From Alphaproteobacteria bacterium (GTDB lineage: Bacteria; Pseudomonadota; Alphaproteobacteria; BOG-932; Roseiterribacteraceae), in NCBI GenBank assembly GCA_903970575.1, contig CAJCJC010000061.1:1-5583 (forward strand): a DNA stretch of 5,583 nucleotides, given 5' to 3'. Made by a program: the position numbers and the translations under genes. The notes beneath the pieces are model-generated. The model worked only from the letters and a program-made list of their open reading frames with translations. It was not told where the DNA came from and searched no databases. Below, in pieces: positions 1 through 5,583 of the stretch (position 1 is its first letter; the number at the start of each line of letters is the position of its first letter).

Positions 1-512
1 GCCGCCAGCATCCGGTCGAGTAATTGCCCGCTGACCCCGACAAAGGGCAGCCCCCGCCTATCTTCTTCCCCGCCCGGCGCCTCGCCCACCAGCATCAGCC
101 GCGCGTTGGGGTTTCCATCCGCGAACACAAGGTTGGTCGCCGTCGCCTTCAGCGGCATCCCATCGAATCGTGCGATGGCGTCTTTCAGCGCGTCGAGCGA
201 GTCCGCGGCGGCGGCCAGTTCACGGGCGCTCGCGGCGGCTTCGTGCGTGCCCAGGGCCATGGGTTGCGCCGACCCACGATCATCCCCAGCCAACCCTCCC
301 CCATCAAGGGGGAGGGCCATTAAATCCGTGCTCATTCGGGTCCCTCCCCCTCGATGGGGGAGGTTAGGAGAGGGTAACGGCGCGGGCCGATGAGGCGGAG
401 GCTCCGCCGCCCGCAGCCGATCCCACGGCGCATCGTCGACCGCTTCGTCCGCTCCAACCGCCACCAGCCAGGCGAGCGCCGCCAAATCCCCCTCAGGGTT
501 CGGGGCTGTCAT
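1..512 (-). CDS. Uracil-DNA glycosylase, family 4 (N-terminal part, runs off left edge)
   Basis: This gene is read on the minus strand from an ATG at 512-510. It stays open for 170 codons and leaves the window, so the C-terminal catalytic half is not visible. The start is the first possible one after an in-frame stop at 530-528, although no clear Shine-Dalgarno precedes it. Family-4 enzymes remove uracil from DNA, the first step of base excision repair after cytosine deamination. Visible evidence is the stretch [10 protein letters not shown] (residues 126-135), followed by LMLVGEAPG (139-147, motif 1 of the family), [11 protein letters not shown] (149-159) and SGQLLDRML (161-169). Residues 1-45 form the poorly conserved N-terminal segment ([16 protein letters not shown]) typical of alphaproteobacterial homologues. 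Residues about 46-77 are encoded by a palindromic repeat. Position 119 is Met (FDGMPLK), where I would expect an iron-sulfur Cys. It is divergent from the ETF-QO gene. The family call is firm; whether the enzyme is active is uncertain. Confidence 0.9.
   Translation of the reverse strand, partial: MTAPNPEGDLAALAWLVAVGADEAVDDAPWDRLRAAEPPPHRPAPLPSPNLPHRGGGTRMSTDLMALPLDGGGLAGDDRGSAQPMALGTHEAAASARELAAAADSLDALKDAIARFDGMPLKATATNLVFADGNPNARLMLVGEAPGGEEDRRGLPFVGVSGQLLDRMLA
284..377. repeat. Two-hairpin palindromic repeat inserted in frame in the uracil-DNA glycosylase gene
   Basis: Two perfect GC-rich palindromes face each other. The first is CCCTCCCCC (294-302), loop ATCAA, GGGGGAGGG (308-316). The second is CCTCCCCC (343-350), loop TCGAT, GGGGGAGG (356-363). 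They are separated by 25 bases (317-341). The second unit is an inverted copy of the first: its reverse complement has the loop ATCGA, and the flanks also match (CCAACCCTCCCCC versus CCTAACCTCCCCC). The whole is therefore a composite inverted repeat able to form two small hairpins or one long one. Elements of this sort are usually intergenic and multi-copy in alphaproteobacterial genomes. Here the element sits in an open reading frame with no stop or frame change and encodes about residues 46-77 of the glycosylase, including NLPHRGGG and LPLDGGG. The outer limits are approximate. Confidence 0.85.
343..347 (-). promoter_or_regulatory. Repeat-borne internal ribosome binding site ahead of Met60 of the glycosylase
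   Basis: On the minus strand the repeat contributes GGAGG (347-343) seven bases ahead of an in-frame ATG at 335-333. This is a far better Shine-Dalgarno arrangement than that at the annotated start. Initiation here would yield a protein that lacks the first 59 residues but keeps the whole visible catalytic region. Whether it is used is unknown, because the GGAGG lies in the stem of a stable hairpin and may be masked. Confidence 0.3.
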
Positions 513-526
513 TCCGCGCGCAACGC

Positions 527-555
527 TTCATATTTCATGCGCGACATTTTATGAC
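527..555 (+). promoter_or_regulatory. Possible sigma-70-type promoter for the ETF-QO gene
   Basis: TTCATA (527-532) and TATGAC (550-555) are separated by exactly 17 bases and each match four of six consensus positions. Transcription would start about 26 bases before the ATG at 588. The 75-bp gap must also hold the promoter of the divergent glycosylase gene, for which I see only a TAAAAT on the minus strand without a good partner box. This is a pattern match only. Confidence 0.3.
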
Positions 556-587
556 GGACGCGCAACATCCGCGAAAGGGCTTATTCC

Positions 588-2261
588 ATGGACGAAACCG
601 TTGAACGCGAGAGCATGGAGTATGACGTGCTCATCGTCGGCGGCGGCCCCGCGGGTTTGTCGGCGGCGATCCGCCTGAAGCAGCTGGCCGAAAGCGAAGG
701 TCGCGAGGTTTCGGTTTGCGTCATCGAAAAGGGCTCGGAAATCGGCGCCCATATCCTGTCCGGCGCGGTCATAGACCCGATTGCGATTAATGAGCTGATT
801 CCCGATTGGAAGGAAAAGGGCGCGCCCATCCACACGCCGGTCACCGAGGACCGCTTCGCCTTCCTGACGCCGGTCGCGAAGATCGGCATTCCTAGTTTCC
901 TGCTGCCGCCGCTGATGAGCAATCACGGCAATTATATCGTGAGCCTGGGCAATCTGTGCCGCTGGCTCGGAACCGAGGCCGAGGCCTTGGGCGTGGAAAT
1001 CTACGCCGGGTTCGCCGGCGCGGAGGTGCTGTACGATGACAAGGGCGCCGTCGCGGGCGTGGCCACCGGCGACATGGGCATCGCCAAGGACGGCGAGAAG
1101 ACGGACCATTATACGCCGGGCGTCGAACTCCGCGCCAAATACACGCTATTCGCGGAGGGCGCGCGCGGTTCGCTCACCAAGACGCTCTTCGCGCGCTACG
1201 GCCTGCGGGATGGCGTCGAGCCCCAGAAATTCGGCATCGGTCTCAAGGAGCTTTGGGTTGTCGACCCCGCCAAGCACAAGCTTGGCTCCGTCATGCATAC
1301 CCAAGGCTGGCCGCTCGATAACAAAACCGGCGGCGGCTCGTTCATCTATCATCTGGAGGATAACCAGGTCGCGGTCGGTTTCGTTGTCCATCTCAACTAC
1401 GCCAACCCGCATCTCTCGCCGTTCGACGAGTTTCAGCGCTTTAAGGAGCATCCGGACATCAGGCCTCTTTTCGAGGGCGGAAAGCGCGTTTCCTATGGCG
1501 CCCGTGCTATATCCGAGGGCGGGCTGCAATCGATTCCCAAGCTCGTTTTCCCCGGTGGCGCGCTGATCGGCTGCGCCGCGGGCTTCGTCAACGTGCCGCG
1601 CATCAAGGGCAGTCATAACGCCATGAAGTCCGGCATGCTCGCGGCCGAGGCCGTATTCGCGCATCTGGCCCAGGGCGGGGAAGGGGGGGACGAGATCGTC
1701 GCCTATCCGAAGGCGCTGAAGGCGTCTTTCGTATGGGAGGATTTGCGTAAGGTCCGCAATGTAAAACCCAGCCTGCGCTTCGGCCTTTTGCTCGGGACAT
1801 TGATGAGCGGCGCCTATATGTGGCTCGAGTCGCTGGGGCTCGGCATGCTCACGCCCTGGACGCTCAGGCACCGCAAGGCCGACCATGAAAGCCTGAAAAA
1901 AGCGTCGGACAGCAAAAAAATCGTCTACCCCAGGCCCGACGGCGTGGTCAGTTTCGACAAGCTATCCTCTGTGTTCATCTCCAACACCAACCATGAAGAG
2001 AACCAGCCGGCCCATCTGAAACTGACCGACCCGAGCATTCCAATTCGGGTCAATCTCCCGCTCTACGACGAGCCGGCGCAGCGTTACTGCCCGGCCGGCG
2101 TCTATGAGATCGTTCGCGACGATGCGGGCGGGAACCCGCGATTCCAGATCAACGCCCAAAACTGCGTCCACTGTAAAACCTGCGACATCAAGGAACCTGA
2201 GCAAAATATCAACTGGGTCGTCCCGGAAGGCGGCGGCGGTCCGAATTATCCCAATATGTGA
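588..2261 (+). CDS. etfD: Electron transfer flavoprotein-ubiquinone oxidoreductase (ETF-QO)
   Basis: This complete 557-residue protein matches the usual length of bacterial ETF-QO. The enzyme takes electrons from reduced electron transfer flavoprotein, which is fed by acyl-CoA and other flavin dehydrogenases, and gives them to ubiquinone at the cytoplasmic membrane. The N-terminus carries the FAD dinucleotide-binding motif GGGPAG (18-23), with Glu47 ending the second strand (VIEKG). The conserved block GAHILSGAVIDP follows at 53-64. A hydrophobic stretch at about 396-420 (LRFGLLLGTLMSGAYMW) fits the membrane-surface segment. The C-terminus carries the [4Fe-4S] cluster ligands Cys501 (YCPAGVYE) and Cys526, Cys529 and Cys532 (CVHCKTCDIK), ending in the conserved NWVVPEGGGGPNYPNM. 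The start at 588 has GAAAGGG eight bases upstream; Met10 (615) is a weaker alternative. No etfAB genes lie nearby, so the partner flavoprotein is encoded elsewhere. No frameshift or missing ligand is seen. Confidence 0.97.
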   Translation: MDETVERESMEYDVLIVGGGPAGLSAAIRLKQLAESEGREVSVCVIEKGSEIGAHILSGAVIDPIAINELIPDWKEKGAPIHTPVTEDRFAFLTPVAKIGIPSFLLPPLMSNHGNYIVSLGNLCRWLGTEAEALGVEIYAGFAGAEVLYDDKGAVAGVATGDMGIAKDGEKTDHYTPGVELRAKYTLFAEGARGSLTKTLFARYGLRDGVEPQKFGIGLKELWVVDPAKHKLGSVMHTQGWPLDNKTGGGSFIYHLEDNQVAVGFVVHLNYANPHLSPFDEFQRFKEHPDIRPLFEGGKRVSYGARAISEGGLQSIPKLVFPGGALIGCAAGFVNVPRIKGSHNAMKSGMLAAEAVFAHLAQGGEGGDEIVAYPKALKASFVWEDLRKVRNVKPSLRFGLLLGTLMSGAYMWLESLGLGMLTPWTLRHRKADHESLKKASDSKKIVYPRPDGVVSFDKLSSVFISNTNHEENQPAHLKLTDPSIPIRVNLPLYDEPAQRYCPAGVYEIVRDDAGGNPRFQINAQNCVHCKTCDIKEPEQNINWVVPEGGGGPNYPNM

Positions 2262-2265
2262 CCCG

Positions 2266-2288
2266 ATTCGCCCTCCCCGACGGCGAAT
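2266..2288 (+). terminator. Small hairpin after the ETF-QO gene, possible weak terminator
   Basis: ATTCGCC (2266-2272) pairs perfectly with GGCGAAT (2282-2288) around a nine-base loop, starting five bases after the ETF-QO stop codon. No uninterrupted T run follows; the nearest is the T-rich ATTTGATCGATTTT. If it ends transcription it is a weak or atypical terminator, and it may instead protect the 3' end of the mRNA. Confidence 0.4.
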
Positions 2289-2330
2289 AAACATTTGATC
2301 GATTTTGTCCTGCCGCCCTCCGGAAATCCA

Positions 2331-2359
2331 TTGTACCGGCCCCGGCCGCCCCTTATGCT
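2331..2359 (+). promoter_or_regulatory. Possible sigma-70-type promoter for the yjcH-actP operon
   Basis: TTGTAC (2331-2336) and TATGCT (2354-2359) are spaced by exactly 17 bases, matching three and four of six consensus positions. The site lies in the 159-bp gap after ETF-QO, about 60 bases before the yjcH start, leaving room for a leader. I saw no clear sigma-54 or CRP/FNR-type site. The match is modest and could be chance. Confidence 0.3.
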
Positions 2360-2420
2360 GAAATTCGCACGCGATGCCTTAACAAGCGGTTTCAGGCGGA
2401 TAACGCCCAGGGAGGGATAT

Positions 2421-2729
2421 ATGGACGACGCGATGATCGCGCGAATTCGCGCCAACCCAAGCTATATCGAGCTTAAACGCAAACGCGGCGCGTTCAGTTG
2501 GATTCTGACTGTGATTATGCTGGTGATTTATTACACCTATATTTACTTTGTCGCCTTCGAGCCTGGCGTTCTGGCCGAGCCGATCGCCAGCGGGGACGTG
2601 ACCTCGATCGCGATCCCGATCGGGATCTTCGTGATCCTCAGCGCGATCGTTTTGACCGGAATTTATGTTTGGCGCGCGAATGGCGAGTTCGATCGCCTGA
2701 CCCGCCGCATCGCGGAGGAAGTGCAATGA
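2421..2729 (+). CDS. yjcH: DUF485 small inner-membrane protein, ActP partner (YjcH family)
   Basis: This is a 102-residue protein with two predicted membrane helices (about 26-45 and 62-84). It ends in the family hallmark [16 protein letters not shown] (78-93), which is close to E. coli YjcH. It also carries the conserved FEPG (46-49) after the first helix and IPIGI (65-69) in the second. DUF485 proteins are almost always encoded directly before acetate/monocarboxylate symporters of the ActP type and are assumed to be accessory, but their molecular role is not established. I chose the ATG at 2421 because GGAGG (2411-2415) lies five bases before it and because the homology starts there. The longer frame opening at a TTG at 2295 has neither. 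The stop overlaps the actP start as ATGA, which suggests translational coupling and balanced production of the two membrane proteins. Confidence 0.93.
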   Translation: MDDAMIARIRANPSYIELKRKRGAFSWILTVIMLVIYYTYIYFVAFEPGVLAEPIASGDVTSIAIPIGIFVILSAIVLTGIYVWRANGEFDRLTRRIAEEVQ

Positions 2730-4387
2730 GGCGCCTGATCGTCAACGGCCTCGCGGCCGGAATCGTCGCCTTATCCGCTTCGGGCGCCTTCGCCGCCGTC
2801 GCGGGACAGCCAGGGTCGGACGGTCCGAATTGGGCGGCCATCGCCATGTTCGTCGGCTTCGTCCTTGTCACGCTCGGCATCACCTATTGGGCTTCTCAGC
2901 GCACAAAATCGCGCGCCCAGTTCTATACCGCCGGCGGCGACATCACCGGCCTGCAGAACGGCCTCGCCATCGCCGGCGATTTCATGTCGGCCGCGTCGTT
3001 CCTCGGCATCGCCGCGATGGTCTACTCCTCCGGCTATGACGGCCTCATCTATTCGATTGGCTTCCTGGTCGGCTGGCCGATCATCATGTTCCTGATGGCG
3101 GAGCGGCTGCGCAATCTCGGACGCTACAATTTCGCCGATGTCGTATCCTACCGTCTCGCCCGCGGACCGACCCGGGCGATGTCCGCCGCCGGAACCCTTG
3201 TTGTCGTGGCGCTTTATCTCATCGCCCAGATGGTTGGCGCGGGGCAGCTCATCAAATTGCTGTTCGGCCTCGATTACGCCTACGCGGTCATAATCGTCGG
3301 CATCCTCATGATCCTCTACGTGACCTTTGGCGGCATGCTCGCCACCACCTGGGTGCAGATCATCAAGGCGACCCTTCTGCTGCTCGGCGCCAGCTATATC
3401 GCGCTCATGGTGCTGATCCATTTTGGCTTCAACACCGAGGCGCTGTTCGCCAAGGCGGTCGAGGTCAGCCCCAAGCATCTCGCGGTCATGCGGCCGGGTC
3501 CGCTGGTGGCCGATCCCATTTCCGCCATCTCGCTCGGCATGGCGTTGATGTTCGGCACGGCCGGGCTGCCGCATATCCTGATGCGCTTCTTCACGGTGGC
3601 CGACGCCAAGGAAGCGCGCAAATCCGTCATCTACGCCACCAGCTTCATCGGATATTTCTACCTGCTGACTTTCATCATCGGTTTCGGCGCAATCGTGCTT
3701 GTGTCGACCGATCCGCAATATCTGGACGCCAAGGGCGCCCTTCGCGGCGGCGGCAACATGGCGGCGGTGCTGTTGGCGCATGCTGTCGGCGGCAATATCG
3801 CCATGGGGTTCATTTCGGCGGTGGCCTTCGCCACGATCCTCGCGGTCGTGTCGGGGCTGACGTTGTCGGGCGCCACGGCGGTCTCGCATGATCTTTACGC
3901 CAATGTCTTTCGACATGGGCGCGTCGATGAAAAGCAGGAAGTTCTGGTCTCCCGCGTCGCCACGATCGCCTTGGGCATCCTGGCGATCGTGCTCGGCATC
4001 GCCTTCGAAAAGGAGAACGTCGCCTATATGGTGGGGCTCGCCTTCGCAGTCGCCGCGAGCGCGAATTTTCCGCCGCTTTTCCTGTCGATGTACTGGAAGG
4101 GGCTGACGGCCCGGGGGGCGGTCGCCGGCGGCGTACTGGGTCTTGTCACCGCGGTCGTTCTCACGGTGCTGAGCCCGGGCATCTGGGTCACCATCATCGG
4201 TAACAAGACGGCGATCTTCCCATACAGTTCGCCGGCTATCTTCTCGATGCCGCTCGCCTTTTTGGTGACGTGGCTGGTCTCGATCACGGACAAAAGCGCG
4301 GAAGGGAAGGCGGCGGCCGCCGCTTTCGACGCCCAATTGATCAGGTCCGAAACTGGCATCGGCGCTTCAAAGGCCACGGCTCATTAG
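2726..4387 (+). CDS. actP: Cation/acetate symporter ActP, sodium:solute symporter family
   Basis: This 553-residue permease of the SSS family imports acetate, and in some relatives other short monocarboxylates such as propionate, glyoxylate or pyruvate, with a cation. An N-terminal signal-like segment (residues 1-23, ending AFA) precedes about 13 hydrophobic helices, as in E. coli ActP. Family blocks seen in order are [13 protein letters not shown] (45-57), [19 protein letters not shown] (67-85), [10 protein letters not shown] (202-211), [15 protein letters not shown] in the middle, [19 protein letters not shown] (377-395), and a C-terminal tail with LIRSETGIG. Similarity to E. coli ActP is strong along the whole length (549 residues there). 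The start at 2726 has GGAGGAA (2714-2720) five bases upstream inside yjcH; a longer open frame reaching back to 2498 only overlaps yjcH out of frame. The usual acs gene is absent from the window. Exact substrate specificity cannot be read from sequence. Confidence 0.96.
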   Translation: MRRLIVNGLAAGIVALSASGAFAAVAGQPGSDGPNWAAIAMFVGFVLVTLGITYWASQRTKSRAQFYTAGGDITGLQNGLAIAGDFMSAASFLGIAAMVYSSGYDGLIYSIGFLVGWPIIMFLMAERLRNLGRYNFADVVSYRLARGPTRAMSAAGTLVVVALYLIAQMVGAGQLIKLLFGLDYAYAVIIVGILMILYVTFGGMLATTWVQIIKATLLLLGASYIALMVLIHFGFNTEALFAKAVEVSPKHLAVMRPGPLVADPISAISLGMALMFGTAGLPHILMRFFTVADAKEARKSVIYATSFIGYFYLLTFIIGFGAIVLVSTDPQYLDAKGALRGGGNMAAVLLAHAVGGNIAMGFISAVAFATILAVVSGLTLSGATAVSHDLYANVFRHGRVDEKQEVLVSRVATIALGILAIVLGIAFEKENVAYMVGLAFAVAASANFPPLFLSMYWKGLTARGAVAGGVLGLVTAVVLTVLSPGIWVTIIGNKTAIFPYSSPAIFSMPLAFLVTWLVSITDKSAEGKAAAAAFDAQLIRSETGIGASKATAH

Positions 4388-4413
4388 CGCAAGACGATGA
4401 AAGGGCGTTGCGA

Positions 4414-5298
4414 ATGGCCATCGTGCTGACCATCCGCAACGCCCATCTTTCAGCCGCGATTTCGGCCCGGGGCGCGGAGCTGCAATCTCTCATCCCGGCC
4501 AGCGGCGATAATGTGATTTGGTCCGCCGATCCCGCGATATGGGCTTGGCATGCGCCGAACCTGTTTCCGATCGTGGGCGCGCTTTCCGGCGATATGCTCG
4601 TCCACCAAGGTCGCCGCTATCCCATGAAGCAGCATGGCTTCCTGCGTCACAGCATGTGCGAAATCGTTGAGGAAGCCACCGATTCTTGCGCCTTCCGGCT
4701 GACGGATAGCGACGAGACGCGCAAGCAATACCCTTTCGCCTTCTCCTTGACGATCAGGTGGGCGCTGGAGGTCGATAGGATCGCCTGCGCTTTCAAACTC
4801 CGCAATCCCGCGCCGACGCCGCTTTACGCGAGCCTGGGCGCGCATCCGGCCTTTCGCTGGCCGCTTGGGGATTGCGCGCGCGATGCCCATATCATTGAGT
4901 TCGACGGGCCCGAAACGGCTCCGATCCGGCGTCTCGAGCGCGGCCTGATCGCGCCCGGGCCGATTCCGACGCCTGTGGAGGGCCGCACGCTTCGGCTCCA
5001 TGATGGGCTTTTCCAGGACGACGCGCTGATTTTCGATCGCCCGCTGAGCCGCCGGCTGGTTTATGGCGCGCCACGCGGCCCCGGGATCGAGCTTGGCTTT
5101 GCCGATTTCCCGTATCTCGGCGTCTGGAGCAAGCCCGCGGCCGCCCCGTTTATCTGCCTTGAGCCATGGCGGGGATTGGCGAGTCCCAAGGGTTTCAGTG
5201 GCGAATTCGCCGATAAGCCGGGCCTTGTCGCGCTTGCGCCGGGTGAGGAACGCCTCTGGCGTTATTGGATTAGGCCGATAGCGACTCCGGCGCGCTAA
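4414..5298 (+). CDS. Aldose 1-epimerase (galactose mutarotase-like, LacX subfamily)
   Basis: This complete 294-residue protein belongs to the galactose mutarotase fold, in the subgroup with Lactococcus LacX. Such enzymes interconvert alpha and beta anomers of aldoses; the true sugar substrate of this subgroup is poorly known. Conserved blocks are VIWSADPAIWAWHAPNLFP (34-52), PMKQHGFLR (70-78) with His74, SLGAHPAFRWP (140-150) with His144, DDALIFDRPLS (202-212), and FPYLGVWSKP followed by FICLEPW (232-252) with Glu250. By analogy with galactose mutarotases, the two His and the Glu are the likely acid/base residues. The ATG at 4414 is chosen because GAAAGGG (4399-4405) lies eight bases before it, the same arrangement as ETF-QO, and because the family homology starts there; upstream in-frame codons overlap actP. 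The 26-base gap after actP suggests one transcript. No signal peptide is seen, so it should be cytoplasmic. Confidence 0.92.
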   Translation: MAIVLTIRNAHLSAAISARGAELQSLIPASGDNVIWSADPAIWAWHAPNLFPIVGALSGDMLVHQGRRYPMKQHGFLRHSMCEIVEEATDSCAFRLTDSDETRKQYPFAFSLTIRWALEVDRIACAFKLRNPAPTPLYASLGAHPAFRWPLGDCARDAHIIEFDGPETAPIRRLERGLIAPGPIPTPVEGRTLRLHDGLFQDDALIFDRPLSRRLVYGAPRGPGIELGFADFPYLGVWSKPAAAPFICLEPWRGLASPKGFSGEFADKPGLVALAPGEERLWRYWIRPIATPAR

Positions 5299-5337
5299 TT
5301 TGGCGCGCGGGCCCTCGACACGCGCCGGTGGCCTTTT
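5290..5337 (+). terminator. GC-rich hairpins and T run after the epimerase gene, possible terminator
   Basis: GCGCGC (5290-5295), overlapping the epimerase stop region, can pair with GCGCGC (5303-5308) around a seven-base loop. Alternatively GGCGCG (5302-5307) can pair with CGCGCC (5321-5326). TTTT follows at 5334-5337. The stem is not directly against the T run, so this is only a plausible end of the yjcH-actP-epimerase transcript. Confidence 0.3.
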
Positions 5338-5386
5338 CGTTGGACCGAAATACGCGTAGCGTTGGCTGCTTATGCGCCAACTGGCT

Positions 5387-5391
5387 GAAGG
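5387..5391 (+). promoter_or_regulatory. Ribosome binding site supporting a TTG start at 5401
   Basis: GAAGG lies nine bases before the TTG at 5401 and is the best Shine-Dalgarno match in this gap. It favours 5401 over the in-frame TTG at 5419, which has no good site but would give a more typical Met-Lys signal-peptide start. Confidence 0.4.
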
Positions 5392-5400
5392 CATTATTGT

Positions 5401-5583
5401 TTGACCGAGTTCCCCGTCTTGAAATTGAATCTGTTGACGAGCCGCGCGGCTTTGATCGTCGGGGTTGGGTGTCTTTTGCTTCATCCGGCGATCTCCCACG
5501 CTCAGCCGTCCGCGGACCAGCCGAGCGAGGCAAGCCCTTCGAAGACCGACGCCTCGCCAAGGCCGAACGCCGCAACCAAGGCG
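5401..5583 (+). CDS. Exported protein of unknown function (N-terminal part, runs off right edge)
   Basis: This frame opens after an in-frame stop at 5386-5388 and continues for 61 codons to the window edge. No ATG or GTG is available near its beginning, so a TTG start is needed; 5401 is chosen for its GAAGG, and 5419 is the alternative. The protein has a Sec signal-peptide layout: Lys8 and Arg15 in the n-region, a hydrophobic core from Ala16 to Leu27, and a likely cleavage site after SHA (residue 34). The mature start (QPSADQPSEASPSKT onward) is rich in Pro, Ala and Ser, as in a flexible periplasmic linker. A Cys at 24 lies within the hydrophobic core with more hydrophobic residues after it, so a lipoprotein is less likely. 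No domain is reached. Many periplasmic families in this group start this way, for example S10 peptidases or IalB-like proteins, so I make no functional call. Confidence 0.6.
   Translation, partial: MTEFPVLKLNLLTSRAALIVGVGCLLLHPAISHAQPSADQPSEASPSKTDASPRPNAATKA

Noticed and set aside
294..363. The two GC-rich hairpins as transcription terminators
   Set aside because: They lie within the glycosylase coding frame, have no T run after either stem, and are better explained as a repeat element.
24..393. Overlapping plus-strand open frames of 65 to 99 codons at the left edge
   Set aside because: They are shadows of the minus-strand glycosylase. Their translations of the repeat (for example PSPIKGEG) are familiar artefacts of such elements being read as protein.
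1914..1920. A7 run (and an A6 run near 1896) as a programmed frameshift site in ETF-QO
   Set aside because: The zero frame continues through to the conserved C-terminus, and the runs simply encode Lys-Lys pairs. No alternative product is supported.
2295..2420. Extended TTG start for the DUF485 gene
   Set aside because: It has no ribosome site, the extra residues are not family-like, and the ATG at 2421 has a strong GGAGG and matches the start of homologues.
2585..2652. Dense cluster of GATC sites in yjcH
   Set aside because: It is explained by codons ending in G or C followed by Ile ATC in the second membrane helix (NNG-ATC pattern). It does not look like an origin or a methylation-controlled site.
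2771..4336. A 521-codon open frame on the minus strand opposite actP
   Set aside because: It has a low-complexity composition rich in Arg, Asp, His and Gly, typical of the antisense of a GC-rich membrane protein gene. It has no domain or ribosome site, while the plus-strand actP matches its family over its full length.
5372..5404. Ten-codon mini-frame (starting MRQLAEG) whose stop overlaps the TTG at 5401, as a possible leader peptide
   Set aside because: It has no good ribosome site, no run of regulatory codons and no attenuator-like hairpin after it. Chance is the simpler explanation.
4450..5499. A 349-codon open frame on the minus strand opposite the aldose epimerase
   Set aside because: It is rich in Arg and Pro with no recognisable motif. 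The plus strand encodes a clear LacX-type epimerase with all key residues.

Overview
The window looks like an ordinary metabolic stretch of a GC-rich alphaproteobacterial chromosome. My best guess is Hyphomicrobiales (Rhizobiales), judged from the protein-level character of the family-4 uracil-DNA glycosylase, ETF-QO and ActP and from C-poor/T-poor palindromic repeats of a kind common in that group. Genus cannot be fixed from what is visible. I see no phage, transposase, CRISPR array, tRNA or rRNA.

Layout: (1) The left edge carries the N-terminal 170 codons of a family-4 uracil-DNA glycosylase on the minus strand (512 to 1). A two-hairpin palindromic repeat (about 284-377) lies inside it and is read through in frame. 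(2) A 75-bp divergent promoter region (513-587) separates it from a complete electron transfer flavoprotein-ubiquinone oxidoreductase (588-2261, plus). (3) A 159-bp gap with a small hairpin and a possible sigma-70-type promoter precedes an apparent operon: a DUF485/YjcH small membrane protein (2421-2729), the cation/acetate symporter ActP (2726-4387, ATGA overlap), and, 26 bp further on, a LacX-type aldose 1-epimerase (4414-5298). (4) After a GC-rich gap, the right edge holds the start of an unidentified exported protein, probably using a TTG start (5401 onwards).

The metabolic theme is respiratory use of organic acids. ETF-QO passes electrons from flavoprotein dehydrogenases (fatty acid and amino acid oxidation) to the quinone pool. 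ActP with its YjcH partner imports acetate or similar short monocarboxylates. The usual acs (acetyl-CoA synthetase) neighbour is not in the window. The aldose epimerase is probably co-transcribed with actP, but its link to acetate uptake is not obvious.

The observation most worth following is the in-frame repeat in the DNA repair gene. It adds about 30 residues to the linker before the catalytic domain and also supplies an internal ribosome binding site and ATG. The same protein appears to lack the Cys pair that family-4 enzymes normally carry just before the catalytic domain. I found no convincing evidence of a wholly new multi-gene system here.
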